A DNA stretch of 50,998 nt, from contig CAJVCJ010000026.1 in assembly GCA_910595855.1 (NCBI GenBank), positions 1 through 50,998 of the forward strand. Reading direction: 5' to 3'. Source of the DNA: Candidatus Thioglobus vulcanius (GTDB lineage: Bacteria; Pseudomonadota; Gammaproteobacteria; PS1; Pseudothioglobaceae). The notes beneath the pieces are model-generated. The model did no database searches and had not been told where the DNA came from. It saw nothing but the letters and a program-made list of their open reading frames with translations. A program made the translations under genes and the position numbers. Position 1 is the first letter of the stretch, and every line of letters begins with the position of its first letter. Below are positions 36,868 to 45,751 of the stretch, piece after piece.

Positions 36868-37577
36868 TAGGTTTCCTTGCGTGCGCCAAAGCGTCGGTCG
36901 CGATGATTAAAGCTTTCAATAGCTATGTTTAGTTCGGCTTCATCAAAATCCGGCCAAAGGGTATCGGTAAAGTAAAACTCACTATAAGCAACATCCCAAA
37001 GCAAAAAATTACTTATTCGAAGCTCGCCACTACTGCGAATAAGCAAATCTACTGCAGGCTCATTAGCTAATGATAAATATTTTGAAAACCCTTCAATGGT
37101 TAGATCTTCTGGGCTGATGTCACCTTTAATAGCAGCTTGTGCAGCTTGTTTTGCAGCTTGTGCAATATCCCATTGGCCACCATAATTAGCCGCAATAACC
37201 AAGGTTAACCCGGTGTTATCAGCCAATTGAGCCTGAGCTTCACGAGCAATTGTTTGTACATCATCTGGAAATAGTGATAAATCTCCAATGATCTTTAAGC
37301 GCACACTGTGTTTGTTAAGTTTTTTAACTTCTAGCTTAAGTACCGTTAAAAAAAGTTTAAACAATAAAGATACTTCTTCACTAGAGCGATTTTTGTTTTC
37401 ACTGCTAAAGGCAAACAACGTTAGGGTGTTGACACCCATTGCACCACAAGCTTTAACCACAGTGCGTACCGCCTTAACACCTTGTTGATGGCCAACAATG
37501 CGCGGTAAGTTGCGCTTAGAGGCCCAGCGGCCATTGCCATCCATGATGATTGCAATGTGTTTTGGAATGTTTGTCAT
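36867..37577 (-). CDS. uppS: Undecaprenyl diphosphate synthase
   Basis: UppS elongates farnesyl diphosphate to the C55 carrier lipid used for peptidoglycan and surface polysaccharides. The 236-residue protein has the catalytic aspartate in IAIIMDGNGRWASKRNLPR, the substrate-binding FAFSSENKNR, and the C-terminal LLIRSSGELRISNFLLWDVA and WPDFDEAEL motifs. It is the first gene of its operon and is transcribed away from hisF. The 68-bp gap between the two ATGs must hold both promoters. Confidence 0.96.
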   Translation of the reverse strand: MTNIPKHIAIIMDGNGRWASKRNLPRIVGHQQGVKAVRTVVKACGAMGVNTLTLFAFSSENKNRSSEEVSLLFKLFLTVLKLEVKKLNKHSVRLKIIGDLSLFPDDVQTIAREAQAQLADNTGLTLVIAANYGGQWDIAQAAKQAAQAAIKGDISPEDLTIEGFSKYLSLANEPAVDLLIRSSGELRISNFLLWDVAYSEFYFTDTLWPDFDEAELNIAIESFNHRDRRFGARKET

Positions 37578-37601
37578 AGGCCAAGATTATACCCAACCAG
37601 T

Positions 37602-37607
37602 TATAAT
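37602..37607 (+). promoter_or_regulatory. Candidate -10 element for hisF
   Basis: TATAAT lies 38 bp before the hisF ATG, and GAGAGGT follows at 37627-37633 as a ribosome-binding site. No clear -35 hexamer is seen. Confidence 0.4.
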
Positions 37608-37645
37608 TGACCACATAACAAACGTTGAGAGGTAAAATTCAACCC

Positions 37646-38419
37646 ATGAGTTTAGCAAAAAGAATTATTCCTTGTTTAGATGTGCGCGATGGCCGAGTGG
37701 TCAAGGGTGTGCAATTTGTCGATATTAAAGATGCGGGTGACCCAGTCGAAGTAGCCAAAGGCTATGACGAGCAAGGCGCCGATGAAATCACTTTTTTGGA
37801 TATTACCGCATCACATGAGGGCCGTGACACAACTGTGCATATGGTGGAAAAAATTGCAGAACAGGTGTTTATTCCGTTAACCGTTGGTGGTGGCATTCGT
37901 AAAGCTGAAGATGTTCGTATTATGTTGAATGCGGGTGCTGATAAGGTGGCAGTTAATTCTGCCGCTATTTTTAATCCAGATTTGATTAATGAGCTGAGTG
38001 AAAAATTTGGCTCACAGTGTATTGTGATTGCTATTGATGCTAAAAAAGTATCAAGCACTCCTAATAAATGGGAGATATTTACCCATGGTGGGCGAAAGCC
38101 AACAGGAATTGACGCGATTGAGTGGGCCGTTAAAATGACCGAAGGCAGTCATGGTGCAGGTGAAGTATTGTTAACGTCGATGGACTGTGATGGTGTTAAA
38201 ACAGGGTTTGATCTTGAATTAACTCGCGCAGTTTCTGATGCAGTCAAAGTGCCAGTTATTGCCTCGGGTGGTGTTGGAAATTTAGAGCATCTATCTGAAG
38301 GCGTGCTAGAAGGCGGAGCGGATGCAGTATTAGCAGCCAGTATTTTCCACTTTGGTGAATATACAATTGAACAGGCCAAACTCTCTATGCGTGAAAGAGG
38401 TATTGAAGTTAGGCTTTAA
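37646..38419 (+). CDS. hisF: Imidazole glycerol phosphate synthase, cyclase subunit
   Basis: HisF makes imidazole glycerol phosphate and AICAR from PRFAR using ammonia from HisH. From the ATG at 37646 it has 257 residues, the usual length; a TTG-initiated extension from 37625 is unlikely because the ribosome-binding site lies inside it. The N-terminus has [17 protein letters not shown] with a catalytic aspartate, and later segments include [28 protein letters not shown] with the second catalytic aspartate, and [12 protein letters not shown]. No other his gene is near, so the pathway genes are dispersed. Confidence 0.95.
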   Translation: MSLAKRIIPCLDVRDGRVVKGVQFVDIKDAGDPVEVAKGYDEQGADEITFLDITASHEGRDTTVHMVEKIAEQVFIPLTVGGGIRKAEDVRIMLNAGADKVAVNSAAIFNPDLINELSEKFGSQCIVIAIDAKKVSSTPNKWEIFTHGGRKPTGIDAIEWAVKMTEGSHGAGEVLLTSMDCDGVKTGFDLELTRAVSDAVKVPVIASGGVGNLEHLSEGVLEGGADAVLAASIFHFGEYTIEQAKLSMRERGIEVRL

Positions 38420-38490
38420 ACAAGTCAAATCCATTTTTTCTTGGCAATCTAAGTGTATGATAAGTTAATTTTTTTACATCAAAGGCTGCC

Positions 38491-39024
38491 ATGAACTCAA
38501 AAAAAGAACTGTGGATTTTATTAGCTTCTTTTGTGCTGCCAATTGCTTTTGGTAGTGCTTTTTTTTACCTAAGCCCCGGCTCATTTACCAAGAGCACGGT
38601 TAATTACGGTGAATTTGTTAATCCGATTATTAGTACAGCCGATCGCGATGTTATTTTTAGACAGCCTAGCACTGGAACGCTTCAAGGAGTTTGGACCCTG
38701 GCTTATGTAACCGATAGCTGTCAGCAGTCCTGTCGAGAAACCCTTGAAGATATGAATAAAATACGTATTTTGACCAATGAAAATATGCGTCGTATTCAAA
38801 GTCTACTGTTAATCAACGGCCCAGTTAAGGGTTTAAATGCTAACGTATTGCTTGCACAAGGTAGCCAGGAGCTCACTAGCCAGCTAAAAGCGTTTCCAGA
38901 CAATCATTTGTTTTTAATTGATCCTTTAGGAAATGTAATGTTGCATTACAATCCTGAGGGGTTATCAATTAAGCAAGTCCTTAAGGATCTAAAGCGCTTA
39001 TTTAAATATTCTAGAATCGGTTAA
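38491..39024 (+). CDS. Membrane-anchored Sco-like thioredoxin-fold protein
   Basis: The 177-residue product has one N-terminal membrane helix (about residues 8-30) and a periplasmic domain with a CxxxC motif, CQQSC, at the place where Sco proteins carry their copper-binding cysteines. The conserved histidine of Sco proteins is not obvious. Similar small proteins lie in cytochrome oxidase clusters of other Proteobacteria, and here ctaB follows after 8 bp. A role in oxidase assembly, perhaps as a thiol-disulfide partner for copper insertion, is inferred from the motif and the context. Confidence 0.7.
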   Translation: MNSKKELWILLASFVLPIAFGSAFFYLSPGSFTKSTVNYGEFVNPIISTADRDVIFRQPSTGTLQGVWTLAYVTDSCQQSCRETLEDMNKIRILTNENMRRIQSLLLINGPVKGLNANVLLAQGSQELTSQLKAFPDNHLFLIDPLGNVMLHYNPEGLSIKQVLKDLKRLFKYSRIG

Positions 39025-39032
39025 CCGACATA

Positions 39033-39920
39033 ATGCCCATGACTACTATATCCAACTTACTAGGCCTTTGTAAATTAAAGGTCGTTTCTTTAATACTGTT
39101 AACCGCAGTGGTTGGTATGTTTTTAGCCGTCCCTGCACCCTACTTGCCAAACTGGCTGTTGGTTATTTATGCTTCATTGGGGATTGGTATGGCCGCTGCA
39201 TCGGCGGCTGTATTTAATCATGTAGTTGATGAAAAAATAGACACTCAAATGTCACGCACTGACCAGCGCCCGCTACCTCAAGGAAAGGTCAAACGCCACC
39301 AGGCGCTTATTTGGGGAGTTGCATTGGGCATTACCGGGCTTGGCATACTAGAGTTATTTGTTAATACGCTAACAATGGTTTTGACCTTTGTATCTTTAAT
39401 TGGCTATGCAGTAGTCTATACAATGTACTTGAAGCGAGCCACACCGCAAAATATTGTCATTGGCGGTGCCGCTGGTGCGGCGCCACCGGTTCTAGGCTGG
39501 ACAGCTATTACCGGTGGTCAAAATATTGAATTTGCTTTGTTATTGTTTTTAATTGTGTTTATCTGGACGCCACCACATTTTTGGGCGCTAGCAATTCACA
39601 GGGTTAAGGAGTATAAAAAGGTAAACATACCAATGCTGCCCGTTACCCATGGCATTGACTATACAAAAAAACAAATATTACTTTATACCATTTTATTAAT
39701 TGTAGTCAGTGTTTTGCCTTATTTGGTTGGCATGTCTGGATTAATTTACTTGGTTTCAGCCTTGATTTTGGGCGGTATTTTTTTAGGCTATGCGATTAAT
39801 ATAAACAATCGACCTAAGGACGTTAAGATTGCCTGGAATACGTTTACTTATTCAATCAATTACCTGATGTTAATTTTTCTGGCCTTGTTGGTTGATCACT
39901 ATTGGCTAATCACACTATAG
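39033..39920 (+). CDS. ctaB: Protohaem IX farnesyltransferase (haem O synthase)
   Basis: CtaB/CyoE adds a farnesyl group to haem B to make haem O, which CtaA then oxidises to haem A. The 295-residue protein has about nine membrane helices. The prenyl-binding aspartate-rich motif is in NHVVDEKIDTQMSRTDQRPL, and the second conserved region is WTPPHFWALAIHR. An internal ATG two codons in is an alternative start. It is followed directly by the DUF2970 gene and sits opposite ctaA and sco, so all haem A genes are within 3 kb. Confidence 0.95.
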   Translation: MPMTTISNLLGLCKLKVVSLILLTAVVGMFLAVPAPYLPNWLLVIYASLGIGMAAASAAVFNHVVDEKIDTQMSRTDQRPLPQGKVKRHQALIWGVALGITGLGILELFVNTLTMVLTFVSLIGYAVVYTMYLKRATPQNIVIGGAAGAAPPVLGWTAITGGQNIEFALLLFLIVFIWTPPHFWALAIHRVKEYKKVNIPMLPVTHGIDYTKKQILLYTILLIVVSVLPYLVGMSGLIYLVSALILGGIFLGYAININNRPKDVKIAWNTFTYSINYLMLIFLALLVDHYWLITL

Positions 39921-39929
39921 GTGTCAAAG

Positions 39930-40121
39930 ATGAAAGACATTGGCCAGGTGGTTAAGGCGGTTATATCCGCCATGATTGGAATAGGAAAGAAAGAAAACCT
40001 CTCTAAAGACTTCGGCAGAGCAGAAAAGCAAGGGCCACTAGCCTATATCATTGTTGGGTTAATCATGACGGGTATTTTTATTGGTGCAATTGTTCTGGCC
40101 GTTGGCTTGGTACTATCTTAA
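39930..40121 (+). CDS. DUF2970-family small membrane protein
   Basis: The 63-residue protein has a polar N-terminal half with KKENLSKDFGRAEKQGP and one C-terminal membrane helix (GPLAYIIVGLIMTGIFIGAI). It matches the DUF2970 type seen beside cytochrome oxidase genes. The ATG at 39930 is chosen because AGGTG lies eight bases upstream; a GTG at 39921, directly after the ctaB stop, is possible. The function is unknown, and association with oxidase assembly is inferred from position. Its end is 7 bp from the convergent sco end. Confidence 0.7.
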   Translation: MKDIGQVVKAVISAMIGIGKKENLSKDFGRAEKQGPLAYIIVGLIMTGIFIGAIVLAVGLVLS

Positions 40122-40128
40122 AGACTCA

Positions 40129-40815
40129 TTAATCTAGCGTACTGATTGTTAAGTCGAGCGCACTTGCAATTTGTTTCGAATAATGAGGATTGGTTAAAAG
40201 CCCGGTTAGCTTTAAATCGGGATTTAGCAAGATATAGCTTGCTGTATGGTTGATAAGGTAACTGTCATGCTGATCCATGTGATTATTAGTTGTGCCATGC
40301 GCTTTGTCCATCTTTTGTGGCATCTTACCTTTCTCATGATAAACGCCCAGTTGCTTGGTTAGCGAAACTAGATTTTTATGGGTTGCGCTTAATCCTATAA
40401 AATCTTGATTAAAGCGTGCCACAAAAGCATCCAGCTTCCCAAGATCTCGTTTTGGATCTACTGAAATAAAGATAATTTGAAGTCTATTTGCAAGCTTCAT
40501 ATTGCTAACAGCTTGGTTTAATATGGCCAAATCTGTTGGACAAACATCTGGGCAAGAAGTGTATCCAAAATATAATAAAGACCACTTCTTGTTAGCTAGC
40601 TCAGAAAGTTGCACGGTTTTGTTTTGATCATTTAGTAAGTTTAGTTCGCCAGTTAAAGGCTTGGCCTGAGGATACAGTGACAAAGTTGGTGCAACTTGAT
40701 TTTTAAGTTGTTGGATTGAAGGCTTGCTAGTGGCAAAGTAAATAAACACAAGTAAAGCCATAACAATTAGCAGAGAAGTAATTTGTAAGAGTGGGTATTT
40801 TTTTTCTGATTTCAT
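40129..40815 (-). CDS. Sco-family copper chaperone for cytochrome oxidase
   Basis: Sco proteins deliver copper to the CuA centre of oxidase subunit II and act in the periplasm. The 228-residue protein has an N-terminal membrane anchor (about residues 9-28), a thioredoxin fold with the copper-binding GYTSCPDVCPTD (CxxxC), and a candidate histidine ligand in the NHTASYILL segment. The segment just before it is rich in His and Met (MDKAHGTTNNHMDQHDS), which may add metal affinity. It begins 4 bp after ctaA on the same strand. Confidence 0.93.
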   Translation of the reverse strand: MKSEKKYPLLQITSLLIVMALLVFIYFATSKPSIQQLKNQVAPTLSLYPQAKPLTGELNLLNDQNKTVQLSELANKKWSLLYFGYTSCPDVCPTDLAILNQAVSNMKLANRLQIIFISVDPKRDLGKLDAFVARFNQDFIGLSATHKNLVSLTKQLGVYHEKGKMPQKMDKAHGTTNNHMDQHDSYLINHTASYILLNPDLKLTGLLTNPHYSKQIASALDLTISTLD

Positions 40816-40819
40816 ATAT

Positions 40820-41788
40820 TTATTGGCGTTTAAAGGTTTTGTGTATTAGGCTGACTACACTTAATAGTAATAGCAGGCCAACCACATTGTGCAAAACTGC
40901 AATAGTCATAGGTAGAGACTGCAGTACGTTAGTGATTCCTAACGCTATTTGCATCATTAATAATACCGCAATAATTTTTAAATGGTTGCGTAGTTCTCGG
41001 TACTGATAGAAACGAAGAATTGTAAAAAAAATTACCACAGTTGTGGTTAACGCTCCAATTCGATGTGCCATTTGGATGCCTGCTCTAGTGGTGTTGTCCA
41101 AAACTCCATATTCATAATTGATACCAATTGGCCCCCAGTAGAAGATCTGACCAAGTGTTGTTTGTGGCCACCAAGTATCTAAACAAGTCGGAAATTGATT
41201 GCCACAGGATAATGCCGCATAGTTGGTGCTAGTCCAGCCACCAAGTGCTATCTGAATAAATAACACAATCAGAGTTGTTAGCAATAATAGCTTATTGGTT
41301 TTGGAAATGTTACTTAAAACAGGACCAGGCCTGTTTTGATTAAGTAGCAGCCAAAAAAGTACTGAAGTGGTTATAAATCCACCCAGCAGATGAATAGTTA
41401 CAATGCCAGGATGAACCAATAAGGTCACAGTCCACATGCCAAATGCACCTTGGAGCATAACAAAAAAAGCAGCAAAAGTTGGTAGTGGCATCGACTGACG
41501 ATGCAAAGTTCGATTTTTGAGTGCCTGCCACCAAAGCAATAATATGACCAAACCAAGAGATGAAGCAGCATATCGATGGATCATTTCTTTCCAGCCTTTG
41601 GCTGACTCCAGCGGCCGATCATAGCCTTCAAGCTGGGTTCCGTCTATTGCATCTGGGACAGTCAGCTGTCCGTAACATCCTGGCCAGTCAGGACAGCCAA
41701 GGCCAGCATCAGCAAGGCGCGTATAAGCGCCAAGTATGACCACTATCAAGGCTAAGATAATCGATAATTCCAACAACTTTTTGTACAT
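40820..41788 (-). CDS. ctaA: Haem A synthase
   Basis: CtaA/COX15 oxidises the methyl group of haem O to a formyl group, giving haem A for aa3 oxidases. The 322-residue protein has eight membrane helices in two related bundles. Haem-ligand histidines lie in MIHRYAASSLG, HPGIVTIHLLGG, MAHRIGALT and LHNVVGLLL. A cysteine pair in the loop LSCGNQFPTC resembles the redox cysteines of the family. sco follows after 4 bp. The presence of both CtaA and CtaB agrees with an aa3-type oxidase encoded next door. Confidence 0.95.
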   Translation of the reverse strand: MYKKLLELSIILALIVVILGAYTRLADAGLGCPDWPGCYGQLTVPDAIDGTQLEGYDRPLESAKGWKEMIHRYAASSLGLVILLLWWQALKNRTLHRQSMPLPTFAAFFVMLQGAFGMWTVTLLVHPGIVTIHLLGGFITTSVLFWLLLNQNRPGPVLSNISKTNKLLLLTTLIVLFIQIALGGWTSTNYAALSCGNQFPTCLDTWWPQTTLGQIFYWGPIGINYEYGVLDNTTRAGIQMAHRIGALTTTVVIFFTILRFYQYRELRNHLKIIAVLLMMQIALGITNVLQSLPMTIAVLHNVVGLLLLLSVVSLIHKTFKRQ

Positions 41789-41810
41789 GAGTTTTTTTTA
41801 ATTATGTGCC

Positions 41811-41849
41811 AAAAAAAACCACCATTTAGTATTGATACTAAATGGTGGT
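41811..41849 (-). terminator. Strong terminator after the DUF2189 gene
   Basis: A perfect 14-bp stem (core ACCACCATTTAGTA) with a 4-base loop is followed on the leftward strand by eight Ts. It lies 20 bp beyond the DUF2189 stop codon and before ctaA, so ctaA is expected to have a separate promoter. Confidence 0.9.
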
Positions 41850-41882
41850 CTATATAGATTATATTTTCTTTAATCTATATAG
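41850..41882. repeat. Second hairpin overlapping the DUF2189 3' end
   Basis: CTATATAGATTA and TAATCTATATAG form a perfect 12-bp stem with a 9-base loop. The right arm contains the last codons of the DUF2189 gene. It stands directly beside the terminator, giving two hairpins in tandem. Confidence 0.6.
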
Positions 41883-42697
41883 TTAATCATTTCCTCGTAA
41901 GCATGCCATGTGGCATGAGCCAGCACAGGGATAACAATAACCAAGCCAAAGAAATAGGGCGTTAACAATCCAAGTGTTACCACAGAGCCAACTAGCAGTA
42001 TCCAGAAAAACATCACTAGCGCATTTTTAGATGCCGCTCTAAGGCTGGTAGTAATTGCTGTTAGTGGGTCAACATCTTGATCGTGGATCATTGGGAATGA
42101 GAACCAACTGATCATAAATGCGATTAGCGCCAGAACTAATGTAAAAATTGAATAGACAATTAAAAATACTGTGTTTTCACCGTTAGTCAAACTACTTAAA
42201 ACACCTTGAATGATTGTTTGATCTGCACCAATGGTATTCAAAGATCCGGCGGTAAATACTGCATAGATCAAAGGTGTTAATACCATCCAAGTTACCGCTA
42301 TTAGCATCAATAAAATAGATAAAAATATTGAAGGACATGAGCCATTTGATTTAATAGAAGCTTTTAAAACGCTACCAATAGTAGGCTTTTCACCGTTAGA
42401 AATTTTTCTAGAAACATCATAAAGACTGATGGCAGAAATAGGACCAAGAATCAAGATAATCATAACCACCAACGGGGCTGCGACATCATGTAATGAGGCT
42501 GATTGTGATAAAAATGTCCATAGATTGTATACCACGAGAGTAAATAATCCGCCATAAAAAACAGCCAGTTTAGGGCAAATCATAATATCCTTAAAGGCTT
42601 TAATAATCCACGTTGCTGGGGACCCAAGACTAATACTGTTTACGGTTGCTTTTTTTCCTGCATTTTTTTGCATTCTAACAGTTTGCATTGATGCCAT
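41870..42697 (-). CDS. DUF2189-family integral membrane protein
   Basis: The 275-residue protein has six hydrophobic segments, roughly at residues 45-65, 72-92, 120-145, 175-200, 225-245 and 248-265, and a short polar N-terminus. The pattern SWFSFPMIHDQDVDPLTAI before the fifth helix is typical of DUF2189 proteins. The function is unknown. It is transcribed away from coxB, with 201 bp between the two start codons. A GAGGAG ribosome-binding site precedes the ATG. Family members are often beside cytochrome oxidase genes, so a link to oxidase assembly or stability is a reasonable inference only. Confidence 0.75.
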   Translation of the reverse strand: MASMQTVRMQKNAGKKATVNSISLGSPATWIIKAFKDIMICPKLAVFYGGLFTLVVYNLWTFLSQSASLHDVAAPLVVMIILILGPISAISLYDVSRKISNGEKPTIGSVLKASIKSNGSCPSIFLSILLMLIAVTWMVLTPLIYAVFTAGSLNTIGADQTIIQGVLSSLTNGENTVFLIVYSIFTLVLALIAFMISWFSFPMIHDQDVDPLTAITTSLRAASKNALVMFFWILLVGSVVTLGLLTPYFFGLVIVIPVLAHATWHAYEEMINYID

Positions 42698-42804
42698 TCA
42701 CTCTCCTCATTTAAGTTAATTTGATTGGCATTAAATCATTCATTCTTTAACTTGTCAAGAATATTATTAAACTTTGGTTTAAATCATTTTTTTCTAAAAA
42801 AATA

Positions 42805-42834
42805 GTGCAACAAGCTAAAAATCTATAGTAAGAT
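42805..42834 (+). promoter_or_regulatory. Candidate promoter for the cox operon
   Basis: GTGCAA and TAAGAT are separated by 18 bp, resembling a weak sigma-70 promoter. Transcription would begin near 42841, about 58 bases before the coxB ATG. Confidence 0.35.
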
Positions 42835-42850
42835 AGTTCTAAATTTTTTG

Positions 42851-42877
42851 ATCAGCCCGGTATTTTACACGGGCGAT
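42851..42877 (+). repeat. Hairpin in the coxB leader
   Basis: GCCCG and CGGGC form a GC-rich stem, extended by an ATC/GAT pair with one bulged A, around a 10-base loop. It lies about 10 bases after the predicted transcription start and just before a seven-G run that may serve as ribosome-binding site. It lacks a T run, so it is not a terminator. Confidence 0.45.
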
Positions 42878-42898
42878 TGCTTTTATCTGGGGGGGTAT

Positions 42899-44035
42899 AT
42901 GGGCAAATTATCAAAGGTTATAGCATCGTCTATAGCGTTATTATCTACAGCAGTATTTTCTGAATACGGCTTAAACATGACTGAAGGTGTTACTTCAATC
43001 AGTCATGATATCTATGATCTACATATGATGGTTTTCTGGGTATGTGTGGTGATTGCTGCGATCGTATTCGGCGCAATGTTCTATTCTGTTTTTGCTCATA
43101 GAAAATCTAAAGGCGCTGTCGCAGCGCAATTCCATGAAAGCACTAAAGCAGAAATTCTATGGACACTGGTTCCAGTTGTTATCTTAGTGGGAATGGCTAT
43201 TCCCGCCTCTAAAACATTAATTGATTTAGAGGATACATCCAAGGCAGAAATGACTGTTAAGGTCACCGGACACCAGTGGAAGTGGCAATATGACTATCCT
43301 AAAGAAGGTATAAGCTTTATTTCTAATTTGGCAAAAACTTCTAAGGATTCAGTCGCTTCAGATATAGATAATCTAAGCAATGAGAATTATAAAACAGGTG
43401 CGACAAGTGTTGATAACTACCTATTGGAAGTAGACAAGCGACTTGTTTTACCGGTCGATACCTCAATTCGTTTCTTGATTACTTCGAACGACGTAATTCA
43501 TAACTGGTGGGTTTTAGATTTCGGCGTGAAGCAAGATGCTAATCCAGGCTTTATTAATGATGCATGGGCTAAGGTCGATAAAATCGGCACCTATCGTGGC
43601 CAATGTGCTGAGCTATGTGGCAAAGACCACGGCTTTATGCCAATTGTTGTTGATGTAGTCTCTAAGGCAGATTATGCTAAATGGGTTGAAAAAGAGCAGG
43701 CAAGTGCTGCTGCTGCTATTGCAAGCGCCACCCAGGTTTGGTCAAAAGCCGACCTAATGTCTAAGGGTAAGAAGGTGTATGAATCAAATTGCGCAGGCTG
43801 TCATAAGATGGACGGCTCTGGTATGCCACCAATTTTTCCAGCCATAAAAGACTCTGCCATTGCAAACGGTATAGCTTCGGAGCATATGGCAATCGTATTA
43901 CATGGTAAAGCTGGAATGCCAACATTTAAAATGCTGGGTGATGCAGATCTTGCCTCTGTTATTACTTATGAGCGTAACGCATTTGGAAATACCGGTAGCG
44001 TGGTTCAGCCTTCAGATGTTAAATCTGCTCGTTAA
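42899..44035 (+). CDS. coxB: Cytochrome c oxidase subunit II with fused cytochrome c domain
   Basis: Subunit II takes electrons from cytochrome c through its CuA centre. From the ATG at 42899 it has 378 residues: a signal segment, two membrane helices (about 42-64 and 85-105), a cupredoxin domain with CuA ligands in HNWWVLDFG and GQCAELCGKDHGFM, and a C-terminal cytochrome c domain with CAGCH near residue 300 and a candidate methionine in GKAGMPTF. The fused cytochrome is the caa3-type arrangement. An upstream extension from 42848 is rejected because of the leader hairpin and the G-rich ribosome-binding site before 42899. Confidence 0.95.
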   Translation: MGKLSKVIASSIALLSTAVFSEYGLNMTEGVTSISHDIYDLHMMVFWVCVVIAAIVFGAMFYSVFAHRKSKGAVAAQFHESTKAEILWTLVPVVILVGMAIPASKTLIDLEDTSKAEMTVKVTGHQWKWQYDYPKEGISFISNLAKTSKDSVASDIDNLSNENYKTGATSVDNYLLEVDKRLVLPVDTSIRFLITSNDVIHNWWVLDFGVKQDANPGFINDAWAKVDKIGTYRGQCAELCGKDHGFMPIVVDVVSKADYAKWVEKEQASAAAAIASATQVWSKADLMSKGKKVYESNCAGCHKMDGSGMPPIFPAIKDSAIANGIASEHMAIVLHGKAGMPTFKMLGDADLASVITYERNAFGNTGSVVQPSDVKSAR

Positions 44036-44051
44036 TTAAAGGAGAAATACA

Positions 44052-45656
44052 ATGACAACAGCAACAGCTTCTCACGACACTCATCATGGTCCAGAAAAAG
44101 GTCTAATGAGATGGGTTAAAACTACTAACCACAAGGATATTGGTACGCTTTACTTATGGTTTGCATTTTCAATGTTATTAATTGGTGGTGCGCTAGCAAT
44201 GGGCATTCGTATGGAGCTTTTACAGCCAGGCTTGCAATTAATGGAGCCACAATTTTTTAACCAGCTAACCACTATGCACGGGCTTATTATGGTGTTTGGT
44301 GCCATTATGCCTGCTTTTGTTGGGTTGGGAAATTGGTTAATTCCGATGATGGTAGGTGCTCCAGATATGGCATTGCCTCGTATGAACAATTGGTCATTTT
44401 GGATTCTTCCATTTGCTGGCGGACTGTTATTAAGCACGTTCTTTATGGAGGGTGGTGCACCGGCATTTGGCTGGACGTTTTACGCACCTTTGTCAACTAC
44501 CTTTGCCCCAGACAGTACTGATTTCTTTATTTTTGCAGTTCATTTATTAGGGTTCTCATCCATCATGGGTGCGATTAATATTATTGCAACTGTGCTTAAT
44601 ATGCGTGCTCCAGCAATGAAATTAATGGATATGCCTTTGTTTGTATGGACGTGGTTAATTACTTCGTTCTTGCTAATTGGCGCAATGCCAGTTTTAGCGG
44701 GTGCGGTAACTATGATGCTAACTGATCGAAATTTTGGCACTGCATTTTTCGATGCAACAGGTGGTGGTGATCCGGTTATGTTCCAGCATATCTTCTGGTT
44801 TTTTGGTCATCCAGAAGTATATATTATGATTCTGCCAGCATTTGGTGTGGTGTCACATATCATTCCAACCTTCTCTCGTAAGCCTCTGTTTGGATATTCC
44901 TCCATGGTATATGCAACTGCATCCATTGCATTCTTGTCTTATATTGTGTGGGCACACCATATGTTCTTAACTGGCATGCCAGTTGCCGGGGAGTTGTATT
45001 TCATGTACGCAACCATGCTCATTGCCGTACCTACAGGCGTGAAAGTATTTAATTGGATTTCAACTATGTGGCGCGGTTCAATGACATTTGAAACGCCAAT
45101 GTTATGGGCAATTTCATTTGTATTCTTATTTACGATTGGCGGATTTTCCGGATTAATGCTGGGTATTGCGCCTGCAGATATTCAATATCACGATACTTAT
45201 TTTGTGGTCGCGCATTTTCATTATGTATTGGTGACTGGCGCCTTGTGGTCAATTATTGCAGCAACTTTTTATTGGTTGCCAAAGTGGACTGGAAAAATGT
45301 ACAACGAAAGCTTAGCAAAGATTCATTTTTGGTGGGCAGTTATCTCAGTAAACGTCTTGTTTTTCCCTCAGCACTTTTTAGGTCTAGCTGGCATGCCAAG
45401 AAGAATTCCAGACTATTCATTACAGTTTGCTGATTTCAATTTTATTTCATCAATTGGTGGTTTTGCATTCGGTGCGTCGTTTATTTTATTTACTTATATA
45501 GTATTTGACTGTATTCGCAACGGAAAACCTGCAGCTGCAAGACCTTGGGAAGGTGCCAAAGGACTAGAATGGACATTAGCGCCAAAAGCACAATACCATA
45601 GCTTTAATACGCCACCATCTAGAGAGTTGATTGAATCGGAGTCTCAGCATTCATGA
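44052..45656 (+). CDS. coxA: Cytochrome c oxidase subunit I
   Basis: Subunit I holds haem a and the haem a3-CuB site where oxygen is reduced. The 534-residue protein has twelve membrane helices. The low-spin haem ligand is in [14 protein letters not shown]. The proton-channel region reads [11 protein letters not shown], the helix-VI glutamate and CuB ligand lie in [16 protein letters not shown], further CuB histidines are in [10 protein letters not shown], and haem ligands are in [10 protein letters not shown]. These mark the A-family (A1) type. AAAGGAG precedes the ATG. The stop overlaps the start of a 32-codon ORF (ATGA). Confidence 0.97.
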   Translation: MTTATASHDTHHGPEKGLMRWVKTTNHKDIGTLYLWFAFSMLLIGGALAMGIRMELLQPGLQLMEPQFFNQLTTMHGLIMVFGAIMPAFVGLGNWLIPMMVGAPDMALPRMNNWSFWILPFAGGLLLSTFFMEGGAPAFGWTFYAPLSTTFAPDSTDFFIFAVHLLGFSSIMGAINIIATVLNMRAPAMKLMDMPLFVWTWLITSFLLIGAMPVLAGAVTMMLTDRNFGTAFFDATGGGDPVMFQHIFWFFGHPEVYIMILPAFGVVSHIIPTFSRKPLFGYSSMVYATASIAFLSYIVWAHHMFLTGMPVAGELYFMYATMLIAVPTGVKVFNWISTMWRGSMTFETPMLWAISFVFLFTIGGFSGLMLGIAPADIQYHDTYFVVAHFHYVLVTGALWSIIAATFYWLPKWTGKMYNESLAKIHFWWAVISVNVLFFPQHFLGLAGMPRRIPDYSLQFADFNFISSIGGFAFGASFILFTYIVFDCIRNGKPAAARPWEGAKGLEWTLAPKAQYHSFNTPPSRELIESESQHS

Positions 45657-45751
45657 GTGAGGATAGAAATAAAGGGGTTGTAGTTACAACGATTATTACT
45701 GGCAGTATTGCATTGGCAGTATTTGTGGCAACGATTGTTTTTTATGGCTAA
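45653..45751 (+). CDS. 32-residue single-helix protein in the cox operon
   Basis: The ATG at 45653 overlaps the coxA stop as ATGA, and the stop TAA overlaps the ctaG ATG region at 45744-45751. The product is a short polar start (MSEDRNKG) followed by one membrane helix ([20 protein letters not shown]). Very small single-helix proteins occur between coxA and ctaG in other Proteobacteria and are sometimes called cytochrome oxidase small assembly proteins, so this is a plausible real gene. Double overlap with both neighbours supports translational coupling. It is too short for strong similarity evidence. Confidence 0.65.
   Translation: MSEDRNKGVVVTTIITGSIALAVFVATIVFYG

Noticed and set aside
42851..42895. 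coxB leader as a known riboswitch class
   Set aside because: The single short hairpin does not match any riboswitch consensus I know, so it is reported only as an unexplained leader structure.
45104..45433. 109-codon frame inside coxA
   Set aside because: It is out of frame with the conserved helices of subunit I and has no ribosome-binding site.
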